Below, one piece after another: positions 56,001 to 64,000 of a stretch of 64,000 nt of DNA. This stretch comes from Acanthaster planci (lineage: Eukaryota > Echinodermata > Asteroidea > Valvatida > Acanthasteridae), in the NCBI RefSeq assembly GCF_001949145.1, contig NW_019091447.1, positions 791,414 through 855,413 on the forward strand, given 5' to 3'. Position 1 is the stretch's first letter. Each line of letters starts with the position of its first letter. The notes under the pieces are model-generated. The model was not told where the DNA came from, ran no database searches, and was given only the letters and a program-made list of their open reading frames with translations. A program made the position numbers and the translations under genes.

Positions 56001-56673
56001 GCTCCTACAGGAGATGGGTTGGCACGAACACAGCGACAATGAAGAGGGCTACGCTCCACTGACTGAAGATGAACTCAAGGAGTTTCAGAAACGGTCTCAA
56101 CAGGTATGAACAACCAAAAACTTCGCTTTGAGATCTGGTTTTTGACATTACCCCCTTCCCAAATGGAATATTAAGAGTGTTCAAAAAACCAGCTTGAGCA
56201 GTCCTCAAATGGTCAGCTGACTGCAAAAGTTTGCATCGGATTTTGGATATTTGGGACTAAAGAATCAGATCAAATGGAGTCAAAGTAACATATGCACCAC
56301 GGTTTCCTAACAATCAGCCACCATTGAGCTCAGCAAGTGTTAGGTCAGGAACCATAAACTTGCGTACCAGATAGTGAAGATTTATTTTCACCTGAAAATC
56401 AATGTGATTCTTTATTGAAATCGTGGTCTTCGCGTTTGCCAAAGCACCCAAATGTTCAGCTCTCTTTATCTTCATTATCATTATTCATTCCATTTCCATT
56501 TGTGCTTGTAATACTTTTAATTTTTGTTTCCTCAGTTGAAGAAGAATGGTTTGACACGAGCTCTCCCGGCTGCTTTTAACAGTGTTAGCCTGCCTATTGG
56601 TTCCATCGCCCAAGTTCGTCTGGATGACGGCTTCACAAGCAGTGATTCGGACTCTTCAGATGATGAAAGCTGA
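50048..56673 (+). CDS. GPBP1: Vasculin / GC-rich promoter-binding protein 1 homologue
   Basis: Eleven coding exons: 50048-50110, 50713-50875, 50991-51255, 52058-52199, 52439-52514, 52865-53118, 53237-54118, 54726-54953, 55181-55356, 56001-56103, 56536-56673. All phases close, giving 829 aa. Residues 5-15 read PEHDFAPTWLK, matching the vertebrate N-terminal motif QHDFAPAWL. NQDFPSLSG and GAWEKPP...KMQLIKKS correspond to the DFPSL and GVWEYPP...IKKG blocks. The C-terminal signature is SSSLEAEKRLLQEMGWHEHS, then APLTEDELKEFQ and a Ser/Asp-rich acidic end. The vertebrate protein is much shorter (about 470 aa); the excess is mainly exon 7, an 882-base exon coding for Ser/Thr/Pro-rich low-complexity sequence, and exons 2-3, rich in Ser, Tyr, Gly and His. 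The family acts in the nucleus as a GC-box transcription activator. An in-frame ATG 15 bases upstream of the chosen start is possible. Confidence 0.94.
51281..51401 (-). mobile_element. MITE-like element family B, copy 2
   Basis: The reverse complement matches 18447-18565 over its whole length, including the inverted ends (GAGGGTTTGCATGGCTGCC and the complement of GAGGCTTTGCGTGGTAGCC). It lies in vasculin intron 3, 25 bases beyond the exon-3 donor. Confidence 0.75.
55843..55942 (+). other. Candidate alternative last exon of vasculin
   Basis: After a strong acceptor (TTTTTTTTAG) a frame continues in the phase left by the exon ending at 55356 and codes for about 33 residues (RNKVALDVISIVAENLTFLG...) before a TGA. 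Used as a last exon it would replace the conserved EMGW-containing C-terminus. There is no donor inside the frame. Confidence 0.3.
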
Positions 56674-58239
56674 GGGTTATGCTCAGACTGTTGGTGAATC
56701 TTCATTGATGGAGAGTATTCTTGATGCAATTCTTGAAAATGTTGGACTGGAAATAAATCATATGGCAATTGGAGAAATGACCTTCTACAGTTTTTTGTAC
56801 CTAAAAGTCTTCAAGATTTGAAATGTGTCCCTTAAAAATGAAGTAAAGTGAACACAACTTTTTGATATAAATACACTCTATTATGACAGGTTAGTCTGTG
56901 AAGTAGATTGTTTGGAATTTCTGTCTGGAAGAAGGTGATTTGAAGCAAACTTACTCAGCTAATGAAAAAAGCAATTTTTGTCTTTTAAGGACAGTGTTTT
57001 TCTATCTTTTGCAATTGCATTTTGTATCTGCCGTGATTTTTTTTTGAGACTGAAGATGATAATCTAGAAATTTCCACATTACGTTTTTTTGCTGTTTCTC
57101 CCTCTCGTTCTTTGTCCAGCATATTTGCTTGCTTGTTAATGTTCCACAAAAATGATGTACACAGTTCAGGAACCCTTCTCTTTACCAGTTGTCTGAATTC
57201 CTTCCAGGGAGGAAAATCAGAAGGCATTTTGGTCATCTGAAAATCTGTAGACTTGCTGTTGTTTGCAACATTTGGCTTCTGTATGTCTTTGATATAGGAA
57301 TTTTCATTCAGACTTCAATGAGCTTTTGTAGTGCATCTCGAATGTGTGCTTTCAAACCTAAAGTTGCATATCTTCCTAGATAAAAGACAAAAGGAAACTA
57401 TTAAAACAAAATCTCAGGAAAATATCTGAAACTTGGGTTGATCAAATATGTAGTGGTTGGTAACAGAACAGAAGACAATCTTTCTGGTTGTATTTTACTT
57501 TTCAATATCCCTGAAGCGGTAGCATTCCTTACTTTTCTTTTCCCCTTCGGTACTATTTGTTCAAGATCCTGTACAAAAGAACTGGAACGTTTCCTGGGTT
57601 TGGTGTCATACTATCATTTGTCAGACCACAGTTTGTAAAAATAAAAAAAAACAAAAACGAAAAGTGCATATCTCTGTAAAAAAAATGAAGGGACTCAAGA
57701 TAAACATAAATGGTGTTTGTAATTTCATTATTTATATAGTTATTCAGTGAAAACATATCGCGATTTGATATTTCTGTTAAACCCTATTTGATTGAATGTA
57801 TTCAGCTTTAACACCCAAAAAATGTCTTGTAGACAAAACTTGTTCCAGTAATTGTACCCGAATGGTTCACTTTATCAAGAGTCTTTTTTCACTACATTAT
57901 GAATGGGCGTCTGATATTTTCTTATCTTCAGAAGTGCTTTACCCTGAAGCCGTATTTGTCGCATTTCAAGTTGGAACTTTCATTCAGCCTTTTGTTTTTT
58001 AGAAGTTAATTTTTGTTTTGGCTTGTGTATATTTTTGCCAAGTGGGCACCAATTTGAGAGAGGTTTGGGGTAATTTTGGTTGTGTGAGCACAAATTCTGT
58101 ATAATTTTCTATAAAGCAAACGAGAAAGATTCTCAGTAAACACTAGACTGCATTAGCAGGTGTTAATGTACAGTGTAATATTAATCCTTGCAATGATTGC
58201 GATGTTTTCCCTCAAGACGGATAATTGTAACCAAATAAA
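56674..58239 (+). other. Vasculin 3' UTR
   Basis: AT-rich sequence following the stop codon and ending at the AATAAA at 58234-58239. Short open frames within it have no supporting features. Confidence 0.6.
58234..58239 (+). terminator. Poly(A) signal, probably of vasculin
   Basis: AATAAA in an AT-rich setting, followed by a T-rich tract. It is the clearest such signal between the vasculin stop codon and the UROD promoter region. Confidence 0.55.
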
Positions 58240-58409
58240 ACAATTTTTCTAATTTTGCTTCGTTTCCTTCTGTCTCAAATCGAGGATTCTAGAGTTGCTT
58301 GTTTCTTTTTATCAGATCTGTAGATTTATTGAATGGGCCTGTATTTCTCTATTTTTTCAGCCTTTTTGTGGTCACATGGGCTGATTATAGTCAAAGTCGA
58401 CAAAAAGGG

Positions 58410-58584
58410 TTAGAAGCCATTACTATACTGTGGTGGCACAACCCTCGTGGACAGGTGGTACGCGCGCGTTACATTCCTCTTCGACCAATAGGGTGTCGTG
58501 ATTTGCCAAATACACGCGCGCGTTAGGCTGAAAAATATGCGTGTGAATGGAGTGCCAGCGCAGTTATGGCGTCTAATCGGATTA
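58410..58584 (+). repeat. Dispersed repeat family A, copy 2, upstream of UROD
   Basis: This is the same element as 16884-17057 and in the same orientation, with an identical GGACAGGTGGTACGCGCGCG block and the CTTCGACCAATAGGGTGTCG segment containing CCAAT. It ends about 590 bases before the UROD start codon. Confidence 0.75.
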
Positions 58585-59173
58585 GTCTATAATAGCCCCG
58601 GGGGGGTTATCGTGCGGGGGGCTTTAAAGAGGGAAGTTAGAGATCATTATCAATTTCGAGCGTCAAAATAGTGCCAAAGTTAGTTGGAAAGAGAAACACT
58701 GTCTCTCAAGCATGTCAATTCTGCGTCGTAAATTCCTTCCTAGTGTTTAGCAAGATTTGTCTGAATGCTTCAAAATCATCGGGGTGGGGATTTGGAGGCG
58801 CCGTCGAATAGTCACTGTCATGACTGCAAAGTGCGTCGTTGCAGGCACAATACCTGGATCGCTCAAGTGAGTTTCCAACATTGTGCCGAAGTTGTTAACG
58901 CAGTGCTTGGCTAGATTGAGAACCCAGCTAACGAGACTTGTAAACATGAAACAGCCGTTGGCCTTGACTCGCTGGTCTACCATGGACCGTACACAATGGC
59001 AAATTTTTTTTGCGGGCTTTACATACGCGGCTACCAGGCGTTCTTGTTTCATAACTTGGCGCATGTCGACTGCTAGTTCGACCGCGCTCTTGTGCTCGAT
59101 CTTTTCTTCGGTGGGTTGTGGTCGAATAAAGTGTATTCGGTGTGTTGGAAATTTTCGAGCATGTGAAACAGCC
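58585..59173 (+). promoter_or_regulatory. Presumed UROD promoter / 5' UTR region
   Basis: The stretch lies between repeat copy 2 and the UROD ATG. It is richer in CpG than the surrounding introns and has no TATA box at a suitable place, which fits a housekeeping promoter. Overlapping frames on both strands (58747-59175 minus, 58883-59212 plus) show no domain. Confidence 0.4.
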
Positions 59174-62100
59174 ATGGGAGGACGCGAGAAAGCAACGGTA
59201 AGCTTATTTTAGGGGGCTTGCAGGATGCAAATTTCATTGTTTCCGTAGCTGTCGGTACGCAGCTGTTACTCTTCCAACTAAAATTCGACAAATTTTACCC
59301 TCACAATCTGACACAGCTGTCATTCATTTGTTCGACAGGTTCTCCTTATTTGCATATTGTCGACACGCCTTCAAATTGCGTCGATATGCGCAGTCGGCAC
59401 TGCACTCGGGGTCCATGGTGGGCTTGTCTGTGTTTTTCTTTTGTTTAAATATAAGGATGCGTCCGTCTAAACTTGCTTCTTGAATTCTTGGTTTTTCATG
59501 ATCATTCAGTTGGGGAATTTCAAAACCGAAATTCCCCGTGGTCGCGCTCTAGCTGTCTGTCCGCTTTCCGCTGCTTCTTCCATTTTGTCCACTTTGCTTC
59601 GGTCGGGCTGCTCGGTCAAAATGTTTTGTTTGTGTCCTTCGTGTTTGTAAAAGCTGCGTGGCCTACTCTCTGTAGTCCCCACTCTGCATGTGTTGCTCAC
59701 CGTGTAGCCCATCTCTTCGTCTGAAGTCCGGTTGGCGTTTCATTTGTTCGAGCGACAAAACGTTGGCCATATTGTGATCGAATTGAAAAAAGGAGCCTTT
59801 GCATCTTGTGCTACAAAATTTATTTGTCGATTTAGAACCTCGAAGCCCTGCACTGGGGTTGACTTTCAGCTTGACATTGTATATTTAATAAACTCAGACA
59901 AGGACAGGTTTGAAGGACTCTGATGGATGGTGAAGGTATGGATCCCGATAAAGACCAAAAACCCAATACTGAGGACCTCAAAACATTTCTAGAGCAGACT
60001 CAATCTGAAAGTAACTCCTCCAACAATGACGACCTTCAGGCAGCAAGAACCAGCATCTGTGATCAACAAAATGAAAGAGACGAGCTGGATACGGAAAATG
60101 CTACTACTCACGGTGGTGAAGTAAGTTGTGACTCGAGAGGCGATGGACAAGCTCAGAAGCCACTGAGTGGCTGCGTTACTGTCATCGCTTTGAAAGGAAA
60201 TGGGCGGGGTTACATCATTGAAGGCTACATCTTTATTCGAGATCGTTGCCGGAATGGCAACATTACCTCAAATGTCGGAATCGTTCCTGTAAGGCGCGCG
60301 CCATCATCAGCCGCTTGAACTATGTTTCGCTGGCTGGATCTGGTCATGAACCTCAGTGCCCACCGGCAGGGAACATCTTAAACTATAACTGCTTGAGTCA
60401 GATCATCCCTACCTGCCCAAACTCGTTGCCACGAAATCCCACAACGCATCGTCTATTCACACGAGATGAATACTTCCCTGAAGTGGTTCCTGATGCCTGT
60501 GAATCAGAGAACTTTCATGTGAGCTGTCCCTATCCGAATTGCGATGACTTCCCGGATCAAGGTGATGCTCTCAGATACCCTGAAGATGATGCCGATGTTG
60601 GAAGTTACGAATACGACGAGGCAGATGAAGACGATCAGGACTATTTGTTCTTTTCCTCTACGCCCCATTCAAATATCAACGGCACCACTTACTCCCGACT
60701 ACAGCACGCTGTGGCATTGCCTCCTCAATCCAGACCACCAAAACGTGCCAGATGCCCAGATACATGTAATGACATTTCTGTTTCCACTCTGAGAGGTTAC
60801 CGGCCATACCCTGTTGGTATCAACCCCAGCGCCCACATGACAGAAAAAGCTCCAGACATCAATTGTGACATCCAAGCACCGCCAGCTAAAAAACACCACG
60901 CTATTCCCATCCCACAGAGACTTGCTCCTCCTGTGCAAAATTCGGAACAAATACAGGCCATTTTTAAGGCTCTAAGTGACGTACGCAAGAAAGTCAAACA
61001 GCTTCATAATCGACAGGTTCGAATGAGTTTGTCTAGCAACATTTTTCTTTCTCCTTAAACCTACTCAAACCTTGACCAGATTAACTAGGCCTATTGTACC
61101 ATCAATGTGTCATAATATACCATTAATATCAAAAGTCAATCACAGGATATACTGTTGTTATCCAATTTACCATCTGAAAAGATACATAGGTGTTTTTCTG
61201 CTTTGCATAAATATACTTGTATTGTGTTGTATTTCTCATTGCAGAATTTCCCACCTCTGAAGAATGACTTAATTCTTCGCGCAGCACGTGGAGAGAAGAC
61301 GGAAAGGGTACCAGTCTGGGTCATGAGACAGGCAGGACGATATCTCCCAGGTTAGTTCACGTGGCATTATTACCTCTGATCACCAGGCCAGCCATCAAAC
61401 CTTGAACCCGAATGTAACAAGCAATAATTGTCTTTTCTGCAGAGTTCCAAGCCACAAGGAAGGAGCACGACTTTTTTGAAATATGCCAAACTCCAGAACT
61501 TTCCTGTGAAGTCACACTACAGGTATACTTACTTTTTTTATGAATTGTATTCAAAATAATTGTTGCAAAACAAGAAATTTGCTGAAACATGAGTGATTTC
61601 ACTCATATCTGTTTTTCTGCCAGTTTTTTGTAGTGGTCAAATGGAATTTGGATGTGAACTGCTTCTTTTTTTAGAAGTTCTGTATATGATGTGCATCATG
61701 TATAATCTTGTACCTTTTCAGCCCATCGCCCGGTTTGACCTAGACGCAGCTATCATTTTCTCTGATATTCTTGTCATTCCTCAAGTCCTTGGCATCCATG
61801 TTGAGATGATCTCAGGAAAGGTGAGCTGACTACAGATTGGTCATTTATTGGCCTTTCTCAAAAGAGCAGTGTATGCACTGTCCTTGACAATCTTCTTGCT
61901 ACCTAATCTCTCTTGGGGTATTTATTTCCAGGAATTGTCCTGAATCCTTCAAAAAGCCTCTGTGAAAGAGGCCAAGGGCGCATGCTTTGCACGTGAACAA
62001 TTCTGAGTTTGAAAAGGGCATGGTCAGTCATCATGTCAGGTGGATGTGTTGACTGTATGCGCGAGTCAGCCTAAAGCTGCGCTGATAGGGCTTACATTGT

Positions 62101-63617
62101 GCATATTGTTCTTTAATGACCTACCATGGGTGTCATTTGTGCATTCACATTTTGTCAGGATTTTTTCTAAGGGGCAAAGGACTCGTCATTAATGAACAAA
62201 TAAATCATTAACAATGGAAAGGGGGCAATGTTAATTTTTGCTGACAAGAAGGCAGGTGATTTTCATCATGTTTTATTTCTTTTTTTCATTTTTTCATTTT
62301 TTTCACTCCTGTTTGTCAATACTCTTTTGGGAAAGATTGCCCCTTGGCCGCCTTGCAATGCCCATGTGACCTGTTGGAATAACAAACTGACTCATGTCCA
62401 AGTTGCATCAAGCTCTAGGACAAATAATAGTGGCTACACTCCACTTTCCCTCAGCCAGAGTCCTTCAAGATCCTTCAAACCTACTGATGGATTTTCTAGA
62501 ATGCCTAAGATTATCCCGCACACCATGATTTGTAAAAAAAAATCACTTCATCCTCCACGGACAGTCAGAAATTTTTTCCACTTGATTTGCCACAGTACAA
62601 GGGTCAGTTGGACTGGCTTTATCAAGGATGCATCTCTGCGTAGGAGTTACAAAAACTGAGGATTTTGGACTTTCAGGGTTAAATAAGTGAACATAAATAA
62701 TGTTATCTCCTGGAATTTCTCGGTACCCTGATATTTGTGAGATCTTTATACATGTAGCTTGCTTTCTGGTCTTCTAGGGGTTGGTATTTGACAACACACT
62801 GAACTGCCCTGAAGACCTCGCCAGGCTGAAAAGTGATGTGGATGTCACCGAAGCCTTGAGTTATGTCTTTGATGCCATCACCTTGACCAGGAGACGACTT
62901 GAAGGAAAGGTTCCACTTATTGGCTTCTCTGGAGCACCGGTGGGTTTTCCTGACTATATGCAAAGACTTTATCTTGTCCTGAATGGGTCTTGGCTCTTCC
63001 TGAAATAGATGAGATGTTGTGTGTGGCTCCAGCAAAAAATGACCGTATAAAAACATATTTTTCTTGTTGGATTAAAGAGTAGTTAATTGCGTCATATTTT
63101 GTTCACTCAAGTACTATCAGGTAGACAAAGATTAATGTGGAGTAGTGTACAGTGCTGAAACTTTCAAGTGAAATGCCATATTTATCTAGATTTCCTTGGT
63201 ATGAAACACTGAGAATATATCCCAGCATGGGCTGTTATCCCATCACTATTTACCCCTCAGTTTTGCTAATACCTATTCAAAAGCCTATGTGGAGAACAGT
63301 GAATAGAGGTCAGGTGGCTTGCCCATGGACACAACATACAGCCAGCAGCTGGACTCGAACCCCCGACCCTCTGATTATGAGTCACACACCCTAACCACTG
63401 GACCATACTCCCTTGCAGAAAACTTGAACAGGTACCTTCTATGTTTATGCAGTGGACTCTGATGGGATATTGCATCGAGGGTACAGGGAACTCGACCACT
63501 CTCAGCAAAGCCAAGAAGTGGCTGTACGTTTACCCAGAGCAGAGCCACAAGTTCCTTCGGCTGCTGACTGACAAGATCGTAGACTATCTAGTGGGACAGG
63601 TGTTAGCAGGTGCCCAG
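59174..63617 (+). CDS. UROD: Uroporphyrinogen decarboxylase, 5' six exons (truncated by window end)
   Basis: Exons 59174-59197, 61245-61350, 61443-61522, 61722-61820, 62778-62939, 63453-63617; all phases match and give the first 212 residues of about 365. The enzyme removes four carboxyl groups from uroporphyrinogen III to give coproporphyrinogen III in cytosolic heme synthesis. Visible motifs: [13 protein letters not shown], then [12 protein letters not shown] with the substrate-binding Arg-36 and Arg-40 (Arg-37 and Arg-41 in human). [13 protein letters not shown] carries the catalytic Asp-85 (human Asp-86). [15 protein letters not shown] carries Tyr-163 (human Tyr-164). The last exon ends [12 protein letters not shown], matching the human exon-boundary region. 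Exon 1 supplies only eight codons (MGGREKAT), its donor is GTAAGC, and intron 1 (2 kb) hosts a separate ORF. The remaining exons lie beyond the right edge. Confidence 0.96.
59923..61058 (+). CDS. FLYWCH-like zinc-finger protein, intronless, nested in UROD intron 1, with one apparent frameshift
   Basis: An ATG opens a frame that runs to 60318; a second frame, open from 60222, runs to a stop ending at 61058. Together they give one protein of about 378 aa. Read across the shift (near 60222-60262), the sequence has [14 protein letters not shown], then a Tyr-Leu-Lys-Cys and [10 protein letters not shown], and about 14 residues later GHEPQC. This is the spacing of a FLYWCH/Mod(mdg4)-type Cys2His2 finger. 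Downstream are an acidic region (many Asp/Glu at about 200-235), a Pro-rich segment with Arg/Lys patches such as PPKRARCP, and a C-terminal helix ([15 protein letters not shown]). The lack of introns and the position inside another gene suggest a retrocopy or a transposon-derived gene. The frameshift is either a missing base in this sequence or a real disabling change. A DNA-binding role is inferred from the finger. Confidence 0.6.
63245..63415 (-). mobile_element. tRNA-derived SINE
   Basis: The minus strand carries an RNA polymerase III promoter: box A TGGTCCAGTGG (63395-63405) and a consensus box B GGTTCGAGTCC (63351-63361). Next comes the typical SINE body GTGTCCATGGGCAAGCCACC. The cloverleaf is broken (the acceptor does not pair), so it is not a working tRNA. 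It lies in UROD intron 5 in antisense orientation; its boundaries are approximate. Confidence 0.8.
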
Positions 63618-64000
63618 GTGAGTTAATGGATAGTTGGGTAGATGCTTACACCAGATTGGTGACTAGCTGGTTGTTGGCTGTTCTTGACTGACAAGTCAGT
63701 TGACTTGCTGATTGATAGATCCTCAGCAAGGAGTTAGTGATCATTGACAAATCAATATTAGTGAGAATAAAATCAACTAATCAATCAAGTACGATACGGT
63801 CAACATCAGTGATTTCATTCTTCACACAAAAGGTTTTGTTTTGATGTACAAAACAATCCTGCAAGGCTCCAAGAATTTGCCCTAGGAAAAAAGTCAATTT
63901 TTTAGTTTCAATTGGTCAGAAATTCTTCATTGATTCTGGAAGGACTTCCGTCACATCCCATAATAGCAAAGCCAAATTTCCAGATTTAACGGGTTCCTCC
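63618..64000 (+). other. UROD intron 6 (incomplete)
   Basis: Sequence following the GTGAGT donor of the last visible UROD exon. It is AT-rich and has no further exon within the window. Confidence 0.7.

Noticed and set aside
58747-59175. Minus-strand 142-aa frame opposite the UROD promoter
   Set aside because: No recognisable family; it overlaps CpG-rich promoter sequence and the UROD start, where chance frames are common.
63340-63412. tRNA gene on the minus strand in UROD intron 5
   Set aside because: Box A and box B are intact, but the acceptor and anticodon stems do not pair properly and a SINE body follows.
63266-63514. Minus-strand frame containing [19 protein letters not shown]
   Set aside because: It is the translation of the tRNA-derived SINE.

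Overview
The window is nuclear DNA of an intron-rich animal. Coding exons are short, bounded by GT-AG sites with matching phases, and separated by AT-rich introns carrying small DNA transposons, fold-back elements and a tRNA-derived SINE. The gene set (a four-FN3 cytokine receptor resembling vertebrate class II receptors, vasculin/GPBP1, TMEM69, UROD and a PP2C-like protein of the CG9801 type) fits a marine invertebrate, most likely a deuterostome such as a cephalochordate, hemichordate or echinoderm. The species cannot be fixed from sequence alone.

Layout, left to right. (1) 3344-8779, minus: the first two exons of a secreted protein whose mature N-terminus would be His, as in copper 'histidine-brace' proteins; the gene continues off the left edge. 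(2) 12172-12283, plus: a signal-peptide exon of an unidentified secreted protein. (3) 17215-25953, plus: a complete six-exon, 575-aa PP2C-like gene, with a tRNA-Ala(CGC) gene inside intron 2. (4) 27692-28976, minus: a compact gene for an apparently undescribed 74-aa prepropeptide that would yield a 34-aa four-cysteine peptide. (5) 32370-41056, minus: a complete 11-exon, 904-aa cytokine receptor whose cytoplasmic tail exon has been tandemly duplicated in frame. (6) 42801-43655, minus: TMEM69. (7) 43.7-50.0 kb: an intergenic region full of inverted-repeat elements and a hAT-like element with a near-perfect 8-bp target duplication. (8) 50048-56673, plus: vasculin/GPBP1, 11 coding exons, 829 aa. 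(9) 59174-63617, plus: the 5' six exons of UROD (heme synthesis), running off the right edge, with an intronless FLYWCH-like zinc-finger ORF nested in intron 1.

Exon models were built by reading both strands and requiring splice signals, phase continuity and protein continuity together. The PP2C, receptor, vasculin and UROD models close in frame across every junction. The genes are not an operon and need not act together; the receptor and the small peptide are neighbours on the same strand, but nothing in the sequence shows they are a pair. The points most worth following are the duplicated receptor tail, the new cysteine-rich peptide, the His-initial secreted protein and a repeat lying upstream of two unrelated genes.
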